DNA of 64,000 nucleotides, from contig CALCLY010000022.1 in the NCBI GenBank assembly GCA_937966555.1, positions 248,001 through 312,000 on the forward strand. Reading direction: 5' to 3'. Below the pieces are notes generated by a model. That model searched no databases, was not told the origin of the DNA, and was given only the letters and a program-made list of their open reading frames with translations. A program made the position numbers and the translations under genes. Shown here piece by piece: positions 44,560 through 53,927 of the stretch; position 1 is the first letter of the stretch; every line of letters begins with the position of its first letter. This stretch comes from CALCLY01 sp900552775 (GTDB lineage Bacteria > Bacillota > Clostridia > UMGS1883 > UMGS1540).

Positions 44560-44588
44560 TTGATTTTTTTTCGAAATTAATGTATAAT
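44560..44588 (+). promoter_or_regulatory. Sigma-A promoter of the ECF sigma operon
   Basis: TTGATT (44560-44565) and TATAAT (44583-44588), 17-base spacer. It gives basal expression of the sigma operon. Confidence 0.75.
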
Positions 44589-44600
44589 TTGAAATAATCA

Positions 44601-44626
44601 AGAAACTTTATGTAAAATCAGGCGTC
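44601..44626 (+). promoter_or_regulatory. Candidate autoregulated ECF promoter
   Basis: AGAAAC (44601-44606), 16 bases, then CGTC (44623-44626) resembles ECF promoters such as TGAAAC-16-CGTC of sigma-M type. It directly precedes the sigma gene and gives a start site about 12-15 bases before the ATG, next to the GGGGG ribosome site. Confidence 0.55.
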
Positions 44627-44646
44627 ATATAAAAGGGGGTGTGTTC

Positions 44647-45183
44647 ATGGACAGCTTTGTTAAAGATTTAAAAGACGGAAAACCCGGCGCATTTGACGAG
44701 CTTGTTTTAAAATACAAAAACAAAATATACGCCCTGTCTTTAAGCATTCTCCGAAATCCTTCGGATGCCGAAGACGCAACACAGGAAACATTTGTGAAAA
44801 TTTTCAGAAATATCGGCTCGTTCGAAGGAAAAAGTGCTCTATCCACATGGATTTATATGATAACACGAAACGTCAGCTTAGACATCGTCAGGAAACAGGC
44901 ACGCTATGCCGCGGAAGAAATCCCCGAAACACTTGAAGATATACATACGCCCTCCCCTGAGGAAGCGCTTCTTCTTTTATCAAAGCGCGAGGCAGTGCGC
45001 TCGGCTCTTTCAAAACTGCCCGAAACATACAGAACCGTTCTTACTCTGCGAGAATACATGAATCTTTCATACGATGAAATATCTTCAGTTATGAACACAT
45101 CGCAAGGCACTGTGAAATCGCGTATTTCACGTGCGCGGCAGATGCTTCTTAAAATATTATCCGAAAATTCGGAACTTATTTGA
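44647..45183 (+). CDS. ECF-family RNA polymerase sigma factor
   Basis: A 178-aa sigma-70 family factor with only regions 2 and 4. Region 2: FDELVLKYKNKIYALSLSILRNPSDAEDATQETFVKIFRN and FEGKSALSTWIYMITRN. Region 4: LPETYRTVLTLREYMNLSYDEISSVMNTSQGTVKSRISRARQ. ATG at 44647 is chosen with GGGGG 7 bases upstream; a GTG two codons earlier overlaps the ribosome site. An anti-sigma gene follows after 34 bases. It probably responds to an envelope signal; a basal sigma-A promoter and a possible self-promoter precede it. Confidence 0.93.
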   Translation: MDSFVKDLKDGKPGAFDELVLKYKNKIYALSLSILRNPSDAEDATQETFVKIFRNIGSFEGKSALSTWIYMITRNVSLDIVRKQARYAAEEIPETLEDIHTPSPEEALLLLSKREAVRSALSKLPETYRTVLTLREYMNLSYDEISSVMNTSQGTVKSRISRARQMLLKILSENSELI

Positions 45184-45217
45184 AATTTAAACGTCAAAAA
45201 GACAGGAGGTGAAAATT

Positions 45218-46171
45218 ATGGATTGCAAGAAATTTTCCGAGCTTCTTTCTGAATTTGCAGACGGTGAACTTTCCTCCGCCGAAGCTGCAAAAATGAAGCA
45301 ACACATGGAAAAATGTGCCGACTGCAAATTGCGGTACGAGGTTATTAAAAAAATGTCTGCTGAAATATCGGACATATGCAATGTTCCGGCAGATTTTGAA
45401 ATAGAACTTCCGAAGAGCACCCGTTTAAAAACACTCTACGGCAAATATCGCCACTCGGCGGCGCTCATTGCGGCGGCAGCGGCAATCGTAATTTTTGCCC
45501 GCGGAATTTACGGCGGCGGCATTAAAATAAAAGACTCGGTGCCGGCACCCTCACCGTCCCCTGCTCCCGTAATCGACGCAACACTCGGGACACTCCCCTC
45601 TGAGGATGCCGCATCATCTGCACCCCAAACCGCCGCCGAGGTTCCAAAAAGCGAAAAAAGTGTTCCTCAAAAAAGTGCTGAACCGAAAAAATCCGTTTCC
45701 AAAAAGGATACGGCTGAAAAAAAAGACAATATAAATACCGACAATACACCGCAGCTCTCCGGCAATGACGAAGATTTGCCAACCGCACCTGTACCGGAGT
45801 TTTATTCTCCCGCAGTTATTCCGGAGCAGTCTGCAGACAAAGAAAATACCGAGACGGCAATAACCGATTCATATTCCGTAAATTCTGTTGAACCGACAGA
45901 TAACACTTCGGAGGCTATGCGCGCTTCAGGCGCGTCATGCAGCGCTCTGTTGTCAAAATCATCGGCACCTATGGATATTTTTGCCGCTGTTTCAGACTAC
46001 TCCATGCCTTCGCAAAGTCTTTTTAAGTCTGACGAAGATTATAATTTGCTTTGTACCCGTTTGCAGAAATTACAAAGTTTGGCTGTAAGCGAAAATGTAA
46101 GCGAAGAAGAACTTGAATCTGATTTTTCAAATCTTCTTAATGATATAAACAACGCTCTTATCGATGAATAG
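45218..46171 (+). CDS. Anti-sigma factor, zinc-finger (ZAS) membrane protein
   Basis: A 317-aa single-pass protein. The cytosolic N-terminus has the zinc-binding anti-sigma signature His29-x3-Cys33-x2-Cys36 with Cys3 as likely fourth ligand. One membrane helix (about 75-95: SAALIAAAAAIVIFARG) follows. The outer part is a low-complexity Pro/Ala/Ser/Lys/Glu linker (about 105-235), possibly wall-spanning, then a short helical C-terminus. ATG at 45218 is chosen with AGGAGG 8 bases upstream. It should hold the adjacent ECF sigma inactive until an external signal or proteolysis releases it. No sensory domain is recognisable. Confidence 0.88.
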   Translation: MDCKKFSELLSEFADGELSSAEAAKMKQHMEKCADCKLRYEVIKKMSAEISDICNVPADFEIELPKSTRLKTLYGKYRHSAALIAAAAAIVIFARGIYGGGIKIKDSVPAPSPSPAPVIDATLGTLPSEDAASSAPQTAAEVPKSEKSVPQKSAEPKKSVSKKDTAEKKDNINTDNTPQLSGNDEDLPTAPVPEFYSPAVIPEQSADKENTETAITDSYSVNSVEPTDNTSEAMRASGASCSALLSKSSAPMDIFAAVSDYSMPSQSLFKSDEDYNLLCTRLQKLQSLAVSENVSEEELESDFSNLLNDINNALIDE

Positions 46172-46200
46172 AAATAAATTTTAGATTAAAGGATGCTGAC

Positions 46201-47847
46201 ATGGATTTTAAACTTTTACAGATTTCATCAATGCACAAACCTCAAAAAGCAGACTATAAAGAAATTTCAAACGAATGCGTTCTTCTCGGAGAACGATTTT
46301 CGTATATATTGTGTGCCGCATCGGAACAAAACTTTTATGCCGACATAAAAGTTTTGTCGCCGCTTAAAGAATACATAAAGCTTTATGTTATAGAAAATGC
46401 CGTAATGGACATGCCGACAACTATGAAAGTTGAAGAAACAGAAGGATATATTTCCAAAGAGCCGGGCTTAATGCCGGATATTCTTGTGCCAATTGAAGAA
46501 TACCGCGGCAAGTGGTCTGTTGCAAATTCTTCGGAACTTGTCTCTTCTCTTTATATTGAAGTGAATATCCCATTAAACATAGAGCCCGGAGATTATGATA
46601 TTACAATAGAAATTTCCTCCGCGGATAATCAGCAAATTAATGAATGCAAAACTCTTCACCTTCATGTAGCCGATGCGGAGCTTGCAAAACAAACCCTTAT
46701 ATACACAAGATGGTTCTATGCAGACTGCGTTGCAGACATACACCACGTACCTGTGTTTTCCGAAAAGCACTGGAGTTTGATGAAAAAATACATAAGCGCC
46801 GCAAAAAAGACCGGCGTTAACATGATTTATGTACCGATTCACACAGAACCTTTGGACACCGCTTTTGGAATAACACGTACATGCGTTCAGCTTGTAGATA
46901 TTGAAAAATGCGGGGAAACCTATAAATTCGGATTTAAAAAGTTCAGAAAGTTTATAGATATGTGCCTCGGCTGCGGAATTGAATATTTTGAAATGGCTCA
47001 CCTTTTCACACAGGGCGGCGCGGAATGTGCACCAAATATCATGGTAACCGAAAACGGCAAAACCGACTATATGTTTTCGTGGCACACAAGCTATTCATCG
47101 CCGCAATATACACACTTTTTAAGGCAGTATATTAAAGCCCTGACAAATGAGCTTTATTCTCTCGGCATTGCTGACAAAACTTACTTTCATATATCCGACG
47201 AGCCGCTTGCAGATGATGTTGAACGCTATGAATTTGCATATAATCTGATAAAGCCCCTTATAGGTGATATCAAAACATTTGACGCATTATCGGATTATGT
47301 CTTTTACGAAAAAGGTCTGGTTGAATGTCCCGTTACACAGGAAGAATTTTTGGACGATTTTTTAAATCATGATGTTCAGAATCAGTGGGTTTATTACTGC
47401 TGCTTTCCTCAAAAAACATTTCCGAACGCGCTGCTTGCAATGACGCTTGCGAGAGTGCGCATACTCGGGATTCTGCTTTATAAGTTTAACATACAGGGCT
47501 TTCTGCATTGGGGATTGAATTATTACAATTCATGGAAATCATATCATTTAATAAATCCGTATATTACAACCTCGGCGGATAAAGCGTATCCATCAGGCGA
47601 TCCGTTTATACTTTATCCCGGAAACGATACGGTTTATTCTTCGCTTCGCGGCGAATCAACATTTGACGCAATACAGGACATGCGTATTTGTCAAACGCTT
47701 CAAAACCTTATAGGGCGTGACAAAGTAATAAAGCTTATTGATGAAGAAGCAGGATTTTCCATACATTTTGACAAGTATCCTACGGATGATGAATTTTTAC
47801 CAAGACTCAGAAGAAAACTTATAACTAAAATTGAAGAATCTTTATAA
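46201..47847 (+). CDS. DUF4091 glycoside-hydrolase-like protein
   Basis: A 548-aa protein without signal peptide. An N-terminal beta-sandwich (about 1-160) precedes a TIM-barrel-like region. The C-terminal DUF4091 signature runs through GFLHWGLNYYNSW, GDPFILYPG and YSSLRGESTFDAIQDMRICQ. The acidic pair in HISDEPLADD (about residue 340) is a candidate catalytic site. DUF4091 proteins are often found with polysaccharide-degradation genes, but few are characterised. It begins 29 bases after the anti-sigma gene with no terminator between, so it is probably in the same operon, linking the ECF system to carbohydrate use. Confidence 0.83.
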   Translation: MDFKLLQISSMHKPQKADYKEISNECVLLGERFSYILCAASEQNFYADIKVLSPLKEYIKLYVIENAVMDMPTTMKVEETEGYISKEPGLMPDILVPIEEYRGKWSVANSSELVSSLYIEVNIPLNIEPGDYDITIEISSADNQQINECKTLHLHVADAELAKQTLIYTRWFYADCVADIHHVPVFSEKHWSLMKKYISAAKKTGVNMIYVPIHTEPLDTAFGITRTCVQLVDIEKCGETYKFGFKKFRKFIDMCLGCGIEYFEMAHLFTQGGAECAPNIMVTENGKTDYMFSWHTSYSSPQYTHFLRQYIKALTNELYSLGIADKTYFHISDEPLADDVERYEFAYNLIKPLIGDIKTFDALSDYVFYEKGLVECPVTQEEFLDDFLNHDVQNQWVYYCCFPQKTFPNALLAMTLARVRILGILLYKFNIQGFLHWGLNYYNSWKSYHLINPYITTSADKAYPSGDPFILYPGNDTVYSSLRGESTFDAIQDMRICQTLQNLIGRDKVIKLIDEEAGFSIHFDKYPTDDEFLPRLRRKLITKIEESL

Positions 47848-47848
47848 T

Positions 47849-47888
47849 AGATGCTGCAAAACGAAATCGTTTTGCAGCATCTTTTTTT
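47849..47888. terminator. Terminator between the DUF4091 gene and the region-C operon
   Basis: AGATGCTGCAAAACG and CGTTTTGCAGCATCT form a 15-bp stem with an AAAT loop, followed by a T-run on the plus strand. It separates convergent genes and may act in both directions. Confidence 0.9.
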
Positions 47889-47947
47889 GTAGGGTAGAAA
47901 ATATTGCTTTACACAATCTGTGCACTTAGCCGCAGCCCCATAAATTA

Positions 47948-50107
47948 TTATTTAATCGGAGCTATATCCGACATTGAATTCCACAGGAAGGCACGTACAT
48001 CGCTTCCGCCTTTTAAATCTTCAAGTTCTGCGGAAAGTATATTTCTTCCCTTTTCAATCTTTTGCGTTTTGTGTGTTACGGCCGTGAGCCTGTTTCCGCT
48101 GTAAGCCGCAACAATCAATACTCCTTCGGACGGCAAAGCCGAATTTTCTTCTTTGTCAACCGTTACACTTGCCGAAGCGCCGTTTTCAGTTTTTGTAATA
48201 ATTATTTCGCCGACAGAATCCAACACGTCTCCGTTTGTTTTAAATCTTGCCTCAACAGGCTTTGTAACAGCCTGCCCTCCGAATGTTACCCCGTTAATCA
48301 AAACAATATAGCTTGTATTACATTCAAATCCCGAAAGCGGTGAAATCATAAGCTTGCTTTCAGAAACAGAATATTCGGATCTATCAAGCAAAACTCCGTT
48401 AAGCATAACCGAAGCGTCTTCGGAAAGTTCGGCGTCGGCTGAAAAGTTTACGGAAATACCGTCCGATAATGCCGATATGCTTTCACCGAGCGCGGCAGGT
48501 GTTTCCGATTCTCCCTTTCTGCCGCATACCGCCGTTACGTACGGCATTCTTTCGCCTTCTGCCGCAAGCCTTAAGCTGTAAAAAGTATATTCGGTGCCGT
48601 TCGGAACATACTGGCTGCCTTTTGCAAAATAAAAGAATACGTTTAAAATATCGCCGTCAAAGCCCGAAACCGCCGGGCGCAAGCCGCCGGAGGCTATTCT
48701 TGCTCCGTCGATTTTTATCACATATTTCTTTGCCGAAGCATCAATTTCAAAATCAAGCGTATATTTTTTCCCGGCTTCAAATTTAGAGCCGTCCGCAAAG
48801 GTTCCGTTCTCTTTTACAAAAACGGGATTCATTATTTCGGGCGTAACCGCGCCGTCCTTGATTCCGTCACACTCTATGCCCAGACGCGCGTTTTGCGAAA
48901 TTGAAAATTCGGACGTAAATCTTATTTTTTCGTTTGAAAACGTCTTGCAGTTGTCGACGGGAGAAACATACAAAGCGTTATACGACGAAACCGCGTCGGC
49001 CTTTACGGTAAGCGATTCGCCCGAATTGTTAACATAGCTCCAGCCGTTTGACGACGGCAGACGCAGGCTGCATTTAAAGCGCTTCCCCTCTTCAAAATAG
49101 TAGTTATGCTGATGATCTTCTTTTGCCGTCGGCAAGCCCTCATAGTATATCTTTTCCGAAATTTCCGTCAAGACAAATACGCTTTCTTCCGAAAACAGTG
49201 TGTCACCCGAAATCAAGACTTCTTCAACGCCCAAAGTATGTGTTCCGAAATTAAGATTTGACAAATCCACTGAGGTAAAAAAAGAATCACTGTTTGCGAC
49301 AAGTGTTGCCGCTCTGTTTCCGTCAAGCAGCAAATATGCTTCCTTTGCGCCTTTTCTTAAAGTTCCCGAAACATCAAGGCTGTTTCCGCTGACAGCAGCT
49401 CCGTTTAAAGGCGATGCTGCAGCCGGTCTTTCAAGGCTTCTGAATTCTATATTGTCAACAAGTAAAGTTCCGTTTAAAAGCATCGGGTGAAATTCTGTCG
49501 AAAGCACATTATTAAGATTTGAAACATCTTCGTTTCTGTATTTCCCGCTTGCGGCAAAAACTTCTTCCGCTCCGCTTTGGGAAAGCGTTGCAAAGTATGT
49601 ATTGTTTTCAAGTTCAACATAATATTTTACCGTGTACCATTTGCCGCATTCCCATGCAGCAGTACCAAACTCACCGCCGCCGTTGATACCGCTTTTTACC
49701 GTCGGGTGAATAAACCCGTTTGACCATTTTGCAGGACTTTTTGTGCAAACCATAAGCGCTGCAACTGTTCCGTCGGCTGTGTTATTCATATCCGTAACGC
49801 AAAAATCATATGATGCCGAAAATCCGTAACTGCTCTGTATTTCGGGTTTTACATACCTGAAAAAGCAAAAGCCGTTTCCGGTGTTTAATTTCTCCGAGGT
49901 TGCATTTTCGGTGACTATTTTAAGATGTTCGTCTTCCACTGTATACGAAACCATACCGTCCGTACCTGCGTCATTTTTTACCACCATGCCGAGTTCGTTT
50001 TTTGTAAAGTCCGTTGTCACGCTTTGAACTTCTGCATTTACGGATGCCGCGCATAGGCTCCCCGTTAAAAGTGCCAGAGATAAAATGATTGCCGTTTTCC
50101 TTTTCAT
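47948..50107 (-). CDS. Secreted multi-domain LamG-like protein
   Basis: A 719-aa precursor with signal peptide MKRKTAIILSLALLTGSLCA. Beta-sandwich domains follow: LamG-like (about 30-230, with CGKWYTVKYYVELENNTYFATLSQ), an Ig-like segment (about 235-315), a second LamG-like domain (about 320-525) and a Big_5-type Ig domain (about 545-625). The C-terminal module ends in AFLWNSMSDIAPIK. It has no catalytic motif, SLH or sortase signal. Last gene of the region-C operon, 51 bases after the signal-less lyase. A glycan-binding or scaffold role is inferred from the domain types only. Confidence 0.75.
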   Translation of the reverse strand: MKRKTAIILSLALLTGSLCAASVNAEVQSVTTDFTKNELGMVVKNDAGTDGMVSYTVEDEHLKIVTENATSEKLNTGNGFCFFRYVKPEIQSSYGFSASYDFCVTDMNNTADGTVAALMVCTKSPAKWSNGFIHPTVKSGINGGGEFGTAAWECGKWYTVKYYVELENNTYFATLSQSGAEEVFAASGKYRNEDVSNLNNVLSTEFHPMLLNGTLLVDNIEFRSLERPAAASPLNGAAVSGNSLDVSGTLRKGAKEAYLLLDGNRAATLVANSDSFFTSVDLSNLNFGTHTLGVEEVLISGDTLFSEESVFVLTEISEKIYYEGLPTAKEDHQHNYYFEEGKRFKCSLRLPSSNGWSYVNNSGESLTVKADAVSSYNALYVSPVDNCKTFSNEKIRFTSEFSISQNARLGIECDGIKDGAVTPEIMNPVFVKENGTFADGSKFEAGKKYTLDFEIDASAKKYVIKIDGARIASGGLRPAVSGFDGDILNVFFYFAKGSQYVPNGTEYTFYSLRLAAEGERMPYVTAVCGRKGESETPAALGESISALSDGISVNFSADAELSEDASVMLNGVLLDRSEYSVSESKLMISPLSGFECNTSYIVLINGVTFGGQAVTKPVEARFKTNGDVLDSVGEIIITKTENGASASVTVDKEENSALPSEGVLIVAAYSGNRLTAVTHKTQKIEKGRNILSAELEDLKGGSDVRAFLWNSMSDIAPIK

Positions 50108-50158
50108 GTTTTATACCGCCTTTCAAAAATTTATTTATACCTAATCCGCACGCCCGAC

Positions 50159-52333
50159 TTATGCAAGCTTTGCGGATATTTTTAAAGTTCCTTTGGGTGC
50201 CTTTACATGAAGAACCAATTTTCGTATGCCTTTGTTTGGGTTCTGCCCCTCAACATGCGGCGAGCAGGGCAGCGGAACCGCGTCCATAGCATAAAAGCTG
50301 TGATTTTTAATGCTGCATTCCATACGCACACAAAGCCTTTTCCCTTCTGCCTCAAGAAATGCCGTATCACCCGAAATTTCAATTTTCGCCGGAGTATGCA
50401 TAAACCAATAAACTTCACTTTCGCGCAAAAGTTCAATTTCATCTGTTATAACATAGGCACTTCTGCCACCGCAAAAATCAAAGCTGCGTTTGTATGAAGA
50501 GACATCTCTCTCGTATGCATCGCTTAAATCAAATTCGGCAAAGCCGCCGTCTTTTTCATTTCCGACATACTTAATAAGCGGCGCCAAGGCGCTTTCTTTC
50601 TGACCGCTGTATTCGCTGCCCGAAGGATTTATAACAACACAGTTTTTGCCCTCCGTTCTTTTTCTGTAGAGATTGTAACCGGCTTTATCAAAATAACCTG
50701 GCAGACTGTAGCTGTCTCCTCCCAGAGAATACGCCCACATCACGCCGTCTTTTTCAAACTGAAACTCTCCGAGATCGGGCATAGAATGCGGCAGCCCGTT
50801 TCTGCCTCCGTGAAAACTTGCAAAAGTTGGATTTTTTGCTGTATTGGAGCTCTTAAAAGCTCCCGTATACGCCGCAGCAAAATACCTGTCAAGCGGAACA
50901 GCTTTTGCAATGTCCGTTTTTGTTTGTAAAGCATATTCATACCATAAAAGCGCATCCACACTGCGCCCGGCTCCAATGTTTTCCTTCATGATTCTCGACG
51001 CTTCAGCACCGCCCGTATTCCCATATCTGTATGCCATAAATTCGCGCACATCGTTTACACATACAAACTCGCTCCCATCATGATATCCTGCACAGTATTT
51101 GTTCGTCTGAAGAGAGGTGAATATATCTCCCGCTTTAGCAAAGCCCTTTGCCGCACCAACAGAGTAATCCGTTCCGCAGCATTTAAAAAGCGCATTCAGC
51201 CCATATGTAAAATAATCAAAAAGATACGAAGAGTATGCCACACCCTCATAGTATCCGCCGTCAGGAAAAAAGAGTCCCGTTTCAATTTCCATGGTTTTTA
51301 TCATATTTTCGAGTATGTATGCCGTTTCTTCTTCCATATCCTCTTCATCTGCCAGCGCAAGACACAAAAGAGCAAGGTTTCCCGATATTACGCCTATAAA
51401 ATTATCCTGCATTTTTATATAGTGAAGCAGGTTTTCCCTGCCGCTGTAGGAATTTATATGATCGCGGTATGTAAGGGCTTTGACGCGCTCTTTAAAGTAT
51501 TCCAAAAGATTTGCTTTTTTAATATCTTTATAGAAAGCGTCAAGCCCGATACCCATTATACCGCACCAATACCCTGTGATAAGGTTTGAAGTCCGCGGCG
51601 CAAGCGTTGACCATGCGGCAAAAGCCTTCATAAGCTCCACGCCGCAAAGCATATACCTCCGATCGCCCGTGATCATATATGCCTCGGCAAGATTTCTCAT
51701 ATCGTCAAGTGCGTCGCCCGCGGCGCGCTGTTTTTTTTCGTCCGGCGGCTCCTCCCTGCATACCCTCCTGCGGCATGCCGTGTCGGCACTTTCGCAAAGC
51801 GTGTCCAGCGCTTTTTTCCACTCGCCCGACAGCGTTTTCTCTCTTATGCGCGCAATGTCTTTATCATCGTAAATCACGCGCGGATGCTTTTTGCCGGGAT
51901 ATCTTTTCTTTACGGCCCGTATCATTTCTTCCCCGTCGGGGTTGTCAAACTGCATAAACCTGTAAATAAGGTCTATCGGATGCCACTTTATAAACCTGTC
52001 AGTATAATGATCCTCGGGCGTTTTTTCCATACGCGTCTGCGACAGCACAAAAAAACCGCGCCTGTCGTAAACCATATACATACCGCAATTTTTGTTTTTC
52101 TCACCTTCTGTGAATCTTTCGGCGCTTTGGTAGGTTTTAAAAAGCCTTTTCATAATCTCGCGCGGTACATACAACTCGCCATTTTCAAAGCATGGCTTTT
52201 CCGCCGCAGCGGCATATGATTTTTTCTCAAACCCATCGTAATAAGTTTCATTTGCCGTCATTATTACCCTGCAACCTTTAAGCGCCGCTGCAAGCTTGTC
52301 ACAGGGGTCCATAACAGATATCAATTTTTTCAC
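50159..52333 (-). CDS. Heparinase II/III-like protein without signal peptide (zinc ligands lost)
   Basis: GTG at 52333 is a tentative start (724 aa). An ATG at 52351 and one further in (MDPCDK) are alternatives; none has a good ribosome site. From LISVMDPCDKLAAALKG onward it aligns well with the interior of the 1,479-aa lyase, covering part of the Cu-amine-oxidase-like domain, the toroid (HPRVIYDDKDI, PDGGYYEGVAYSSY) and the beta-sandwich. The first His of the heparinase site is kept (His516), but the zinc ligands read Met518, Ser536 and Lys563. No signal peptide is visible, although its paralogues are secreted. It starts 4 bases after the upstream stop in a different frame, so either a frameshift has split one gene or the product is cytosolic. 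Confidence 0.75.
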   Translation of the reverse strand: MKKLISVMDPCDKLAAALKGCRVIMTANETYYDGFEKKSYAAAAEKPCFENGELYVPREIMKRLFKTYQSAERFTEGEKNKNCGMYMVYDRRGFFVLSQTRMEKTPEDHYTDRFIKWHPIDLIYRFMQFDNPDGEEMIRAVKKRYPGKKHPRVIYDDKDIARIREKTLSGEWKKALDTLCESADTACRRRVCREEPPDEKKQRAAGDALDDMRNLAEAYMITGDRRYMLCGVELMKAFAAWSTLAPRTSNLITGYWCGIMGIGLDAFYKDIKKANLLEYFKERVKALTYRDHINSYSGRENLLHYIKMQDNFIGVISGNLALLCLALADEEDMEEETAYILENMIKTMEIETGLFFPDGGYYEGVAYSSYLFDYFTYGLNALFKCCGTDYSVGAAKGFAKAGDIFTSLQTNKYCAGYHDGSEFVCVNDVREFMAYRYGNTGGAEASRIMKENIGAGRSVDALLWYEYALQTKTDIAKAVPLDRYFAAAYTGAFKSSNTAKNPTFASFHGGRNGLPHSMPDLGEFQFEKDGVMWAYSLGGDSYSLPGYFDKAGYNLYRKRTEGKNCVVINPSGSEYSGQKESALAPLIKYVGNEKDGGFAEFDLSDAYERDVSSYKRSFDFCGGRSAYVITDEIELLRESEVYWFMHTPAKIEISGDTAFLEAEGKRLCVRMECSIKNHSFYAMDAVPLPCSPHVEGQNPNKGIRKLVLHVKAPKGTLKISAKLA

Positions 52334-52337
52334 ACCC

Positions 52338-53927
52338 TCATTTCCATACATACGCTCCGCAAAGCGGTATGCGCATGGTATAGCTGTCCACTGCATATAT
52401 TTCAATGCGCATATCATCGCCCGAAAGCTTGGGAAGTTCAAATTCAGCGCAGCGGCTTTGTCCGCTTTCCGCCGAAACTGTGCAAGCCGAAACAGCAAGC
52501 ATTCGCCCTCCGCTGTAAACCGTGAGAAAAATAACCGCCATACGCTTTTCACCATTATTTTTGGCGTACACAGAAACTTTGTCTCCGCTTCTTATATGCG
52601 AAATATCAAAAACTTCATCTTCCCCGCTTTTTACAGATATTCCGTTCACCGCAAAATCGCTTTGGCTTATATAAAATGCTTTGTAAAACTCTGTGCCGCC
52701 GCTTTTTACGTACAGCTTTGCTTTATGTTCTCCGAGAAGATTTTGGGCAAGTTTTAAAGTAAGTGTACCGCTGTCTTCTGCCGTAATTTCAGAAATTTCC
52801 GTTTCTTTTTCACCGACAAACAAATGCACCTCCTCAGCCTCTGCTCCGCCAACGAAAATATCCGATTCGAATCGAATTTCATCAGTGCTTGTTTTTATAA
52901 TGCTGTCTTCTGCTTTTTCAAAAGCCGAATCGGAATTTCTGAAATATATATCTCCGAATCCTTCAAAACTTTCTTCATGCGTCATGCAAAAATTATCTAT
53001 CATAAATCCCTGATCTTTTTTGCCGCCGCGGCTTATATAATATTGCAGCTTAATATATGTAAGCCCGCTTTTATCCATTTTATCAGCCGCTGTAAGTTCA
53101 GCATTTTTCACTTCTTCTCCGTTTATATAAAGCTGCTGAGTGCCTCCGTCCAAATCCACCGTATGACGCACGCTCATCCATTCCCCTTTGGGGTAAACAT
53201 AGTCTGTTCCCTGTATTCTTCCGTCAAATCCGAAAAGCCTTTTGCCGCCTATGAAAGCAAAGCCTGCGGACGAACGCGACTCAAGCTCGAAGCTGCCGCT
53301 TTCGCCGAAAAGCTTAAGGTCATACGAAACGGAAAACCTCCCTTTTGCCAAAATCGGCTTATAGTAGTATACTCCCGCGCCGGGATTTCCGCTCGAGTCA
53401 AGCGTTGGTTTTTGCACATCCTGCTTAAGCACCGCTCCCACGGAGCCTGCTTCGTCTCCGTCTTTTCCTTCAAAATCTGAAAGTGTGAGCGCTGCCGGCA
53501 TACCGTTTTCGTCCGTTCCGACCGTTTTGTTGCTTGAAACGGTTATGCCGCTTCGCGCTCCGTTTGTAAAATCGTAGGAAAAATCGGTTTTTTCCGACCT
53601 TTTAATAACCTTAAACGAATTTACGCTTCTGAAAGAGCCGTCCTCAGTATAAGCACGTATTTCCACATCGTGAGAGCCTATTGCCGCAGGTGATTCAAGT
53701 TCTGCCGTGTTTTCTCCGTTTGATATCCCTTTAAAAATTTGAGTCCCGTCCATAAGAACACTGACTTCCGAACCGCTTTGGGCATAAAAAACGATTTTTG
53801 TAACATCATCCGTTACCACCGAACCGTTTTCGGGCTGTATAAGTTCAACCTCGCCCGTAGCCTTTACCGCACCTATGGGTAAAAGTAAGATAAATGACAG
53901 AAATAAACTTAAAACTCTTTTTCTCAC
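52338..53927 (-). CDS. Secreted Ig/LamG-like protein
   Basis: A 529-aa precursor. GTG at 53927 overlaps the upstream stop (GTGA), has AAAGGAG 10 bases upstream and gives a clean signal peptide (RKRVLSLFLSFILLLPIGAVKA). An Ig-like domain (about 27-110: VELIQPENGSVVTDDVTKIVFYAQSGSEVSVLMDG) precedes a LamG-like domain (about 120-325), another Ig-like domain and a C-terminal module ending YTMRIPLCGAYVWK. It shares overall design with the 719-aa secreted protein downstream. It sits between two lyases of the same operon. No enzymatic motif; function unknown. Confidence 0.78.
   Translation of the reverse strand: MRKRVLSLFLSFILLLPIGAVKATGEVELIQPENGSVVTDDVTKIVFYAQSGSEVSVLMDGTQIFKGISNGENTAELESPAAIGSHDVEIRAYTEDGSFRSVNSFKVIKRSEKTDFSYDFTNGARSGITVSSNKTVGTDENGMPAALTLSDFEGKDGDEAGSVGAVLKQDVQKPTLDSSGNPGAGVYYYKPILAKGRFSVSYDLKLFGESGSFELESRSSAGFAFIGGKRLFGFDGRIQGTDYVYPKGEWMSVRHTVDLDGGTQQLYINGEEVKNAELTAADKMDKSGLTYIKLQYYISRGGKKDQGFMIDNFCMTHEESFEGFGDIYFRNSDSAFEKAEDSIIKTSTDEIRFESDIFVGGAEAEEVHLFVGEKETEISEITAEDSGTLTLKLAQNLLGEHKAKLYVKSGGTEFYKAFYISQSDFAVNGISVKSGEDEVFDISHIRSGDKVSVYAKNNGEKRMAVIFLTVYSGGRMLAVSACTVSAESGQSRCAEFELPKLSGDDMRIEIYAVDSYTMRIPLCGAYVWK

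Noticed and set aside
52334..52555. N-terminal 70-residue extension of the signal-less lyase
   Set aside because: It is read out of frame across the end of the upstream gene, has no signal peptide and no similarity to the paralogous lyase.
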